Shown here: positions 61,855-64,000 of the stretch, piece after piece
Position numbering within the stretch: position 1 is the first letter of the stretch
Layout of the letters: the number at the start of each line of letters is the position of its first letter
Assembly (NCBI RefSeq): GCF_003590095.1
Contig: NC_039478.1
Location: 5,828,001 to 5,892,000, forward strand
Source: Trichoplusia ni
Lineage: Eukaryota; Arthropoda; Insecta; Lepidoptera; Noctuidae
DNA length: 64,000 nt
Reading direction: 5' to 3'
Notes under the pieces: generated by a model
The model's database searches: none
What the model was told of the DNA's origin: nothing
The model's input: the letters and a program-made list of their open reading frames with translations, nothing else
Program-made: the position numbers and the translations under genes

Positions 61855-62240
61855 GACCTACACATACTGATCTGAGGGCACGGCAGTGCCCCTGCCAAGT
61901 CTCGAGCAAAACGGGCACGGCCGTACCATCTTTTCTCGAAGCGATTCGCGGCTGTTTCGCCCCCCCTGTATCTTCGACGTGGACAAAGCTAGGAGTTTAG
62001 CTTTTCGGGGAATAATAGTAGGCATTAGAACAAGCTTAAGTTCGAAATTACATGCCAATTGAATTAATGGTTTAGGAGTTACGGTCGATCAAAGTTACAC
62101 CATTTTGTCACTCACTGACTCACTGACTCACTGACTCACTGACAGATCATCAAAAATCTAAGGTACTTCTAGCAGACTTAGAAACTTCAAATTTTGCACC
62201 AAGATAGGTCCTTAGCCACATATAAAGGAAAAATTATAAA
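61855..62240 (+). repeat. Dispersed lepidopteran repeat with ACTCACTG tandem units
   Basis: Contains ggcacggcagtgcccctgcc (itself palindromic), aaaacgggcacggccgtacc, ttcgaagcgattcgcggct-type sequence, then four tandem copies of an 8-base tcactgac unit at about 62108-62143, then cttcaaattttgcaccaag. I recall this arrangement from many lepidopteran loci. The class is uncertain. The open minus frame through it is not a gene. Confidence 0.6.
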
Positions 62241-62724
62241 AACATTAAAAAATAATATGCCATAGAAAACAATTTTATATTTGCGGTTTGGCAAGAACAT
62301 TATGTATGGATTTTGACTGCATTGTTAACTTTGTTCGTTGTTTAAGTACCTATTCAATTGGATGAATACATACATAGAATAGAAAAGAATAATATAAATG
62401 TAATACACAGACTATCATTAATACAAATTAATACATAAAATTCATAATTCATTAAATTAATAAAGCTAAAACTCCATTGTATTGCGATAAATATTGTATG
62501 CGCGCTCGATAGATGGCGTTGTACGTGTCTGAATCGCGCTATGGTTTCGTTACAAAGCGCAGTCTAAGTAGTACTTCAGAATAATTCGATAATTTTCATT
62601 TGATAGCGCCACCTGTCTATGAAAAACCATTTCGAAACTAAAAAATATTGTAGTGATAATTGATATTCGGAGAACTTTACGTGTTATTTAGTTTAGTTTA
62701 GCTATAGTTTGTAAGTTAGTAGAT

Positions 62725-62750
62725 ATATATATGCATATATATATAAGTTT
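62725..62750. repeat. AT dinucleotide palindrome
   Basis: atatatatatgcatatatat, a short self-complementary AT-rich tract. Confidence 0.7.
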
Positions 62751-62902
62751 AAGCTTGTTTACATTAGAAGTAACGAAGTCTCAGAGAAGAAACAAAAGAG
62801 ATAGAGATAGAGAATGGGTTCTAAGCAAAGCAGTAGCTGAAGTCCTAGAAATTATGACACCTAAAAAAAAAGAAAGAAATACACTTACAAAAAATAAATG
62901 AG

Positions 62903-63092
62903 ATCCCACCAAAAACATTAAATGTAAAAAAATGCCAAGTCTCTCGATGCAGTCTTTCCATCGTAAAAAGTTTTGAGATCTCATAGAAGCCAAGTCCTAT
63001 TCAAAATATTTTGTAGTTATAAATCAACATTTAGTAATTGTATCAATAGTTTTCTTTATATTATAATTATAGTGACTTGGCAATGAGCACAA
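62903..63092. repeat. Left arm of perfect 190-bp inverted repeat
   Basis: From atcccaccaaaaacattaaa to ggcaatgagcacaa. Compared base by base with the reverse complement of 63409-63598, I find no mismatch in 190 bases. Confidence 0.95.
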
Positions 63093-63408
63093 ATTAAAAG
63101 CTGCTTGATGCCTGGAATTATGTGCAAATGTTACTGACGAGACCAGTGATCAGATTATTTGTTATGTGTGAATCATGATGGTCACTACCGACTACATGCT
63201 CCAATACAATAATTAAGAATACCTTACGGGCCATCGCTTTATGAAAGTAAATGAATCGAGAGTACACTAAGACTGACTGCCGTTGCCGAAATTCGGTTGG
63301 GACGACACGGATAAACCAAAAGAAAATTAATTTTGTGATATTAATGTTTACGCATGCGGTGTGTGTAACTTTCAACTCCTACAAATATGCCGTTTTATTT
63401 GTTTCTTC
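63093..63408. other. 316-bp spacer of the inverted repeat
   Basis: Unique-looking sequence with no recognised gene or transposase. Short overlapping frames on both strands only. Confidence 0.8.
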
Positions 63409-63598
63409 TTGTGCTCATTGCCAAGTCACTATAATTATAATATAAAGAAAACTATTGATACAATTACTAAATGTTGATTTATAACTACAAAATATTTTGA
63501 ATAGGACTTGGCTTCTATGAGATCTCAAAACTTTTTACGATGGAAAGACTGCATCGAGAGACTTGGCATTTTTTTACATTTAATGTTTTTGGTGGGAT
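63409..63598. repeat. Right arm of perfect 190-bp inverted repeat
   Basis: Exact reverse complement of 62903-63092. Outside the arms both flanks still carry a short aataaat-like match, suggesting that slightly diverged ends extend a few bases further. No clear target-site duplication. Confidence 0.95.
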
Positions 63599-63732
63599 TT
63601 ATTTATTCAACAACTATTTATGACAACAAATACTGGAGATATTTTATCCTGGGGGAAAACCGCCATGTCTTACAGTAATATTGTGAGTGAGAGACCGCTC
63701 TACGCCATGTATTGCACTAGTTGTTGTAATAA

Positions 63733-63988
63733 CACTAGCTGATGCCCGCGACTTGGTCCCCGTGGGTAGAAGATATAAATTATGATTATACCTGCCCTGT
63801 TTTTTCACATTTTCCATTGTATCTTCGATCCTATTAGTCGCAGCGTGATGATTTAAAGCCTAAAGCCTTCCTCGATTAATGTTCTATTCAACACAAAAAG
63901 ATTTTTTCAATTAGGACCAGTACTTCCTGAGATTAGCGCGTTCAAACAAACAAACTCTTCTATATTAGTATATTACTATAGAGTATAG
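63733..63988 (+). repeat. ACTAGCTGTTGCCCGCGAC repeat, copy 4
   Basis: Starts actagctgatgcccgcgact and ends near tactatagagtatag. It contains ccattgtatcttcgatcc, ttagtcgcagcgtgatg and gagattagcgcgttcaaaca, colinear with copies at 11307 and 13512. Confidence 0.8.
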
Positions 63989-64000
63989 ATTACTTTAAGT

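Noticed and set aside
61858..62058. Minus-strand 66-codon frame
   Set aside because: Lies wholly within a dispersed repeat.
1..64000. CRISPR array, bacterial operon or biosynthetic cluster
   Set aside because: No spaced direct repeats or dense coding; the sequence is plainly an insect nuclear genome.

Overview
The window is eukaryotic, AT-rich nuclear DNA from an insect, almost certainly a moth or butterfly. The reasons are spliced genes with GT-AG introns, a tRNA-headed SINE, and several dispersed repeats that I recognise as typical of Lepidoptera (for example starting ACTAGCTGTTGCCCGCGAC, or containing GGCCTATGTCCAGCAGTGGA). Nothing bacterial is present: no operons, no Shine-Dalgarno sites, no CRISPR. 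The species cannot be named from sequence alone.

Layout. (1) 1-1767, plus strand: two exons of a cyclic-nucleotide phosphodiesterase of the PDE5/6/11 group, best match Pde11, ending at a 1000-N scaffold gap (1768-2767). The first exon lacks one base relative to the expected frame. (2) 2768-29530: about 27 kb with no recognisable gene, full of decayed transposon pieces, one SINE nested in an older repeat, one clean SINE, one 5'-truncated LINE tail with a 13-bp target-site duplication, and a CpG-rich block at 23.3-23.6 kb that looks like a promoter/first exon. (3) 29802-51482, minus strand: a complete long-chain acyl-CoA synthetase gene (Acsl, ACSL1/5/6 type). Twelve shared exons (29802-39850) join in consistent phase into 632 residues carrying all adenylate-forming motifs. 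Upstream lie several candidate first or N-terminal exons: a transmembrane exon (48907-49061), a cysteine-rich ATG exon (47530-47610), an ATG-less hydrophobic exon (44601-44785) and a lysine-rich ATG exon (51293-51482). Each has a donor whose phase fits the exon it would join. (4) 51.5-64 kb: no recognised gene; a CpG-rich block at 58 kb shaped like a minus-strand 5' exon, more repeats, and a perfect 190-bp inverted repeat at 62903-63598.

Biology. Acsl activates long-chain fatty acids to acyl-CoA at membranes. The alternative 5' exons would give the same enzyme different anchors (transmembrane helix or cysteine-rich, possibly acylated, N-terminus), a plausible way to send acyl-CoA to different compartments. 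Pde11 is an unrelated neighbour, and its 3' catalytic exons were not found. I read exon boundaries by eye from splice sites and reading frame; no search or alignment was run, and family calls come from recall of conserved motifs.
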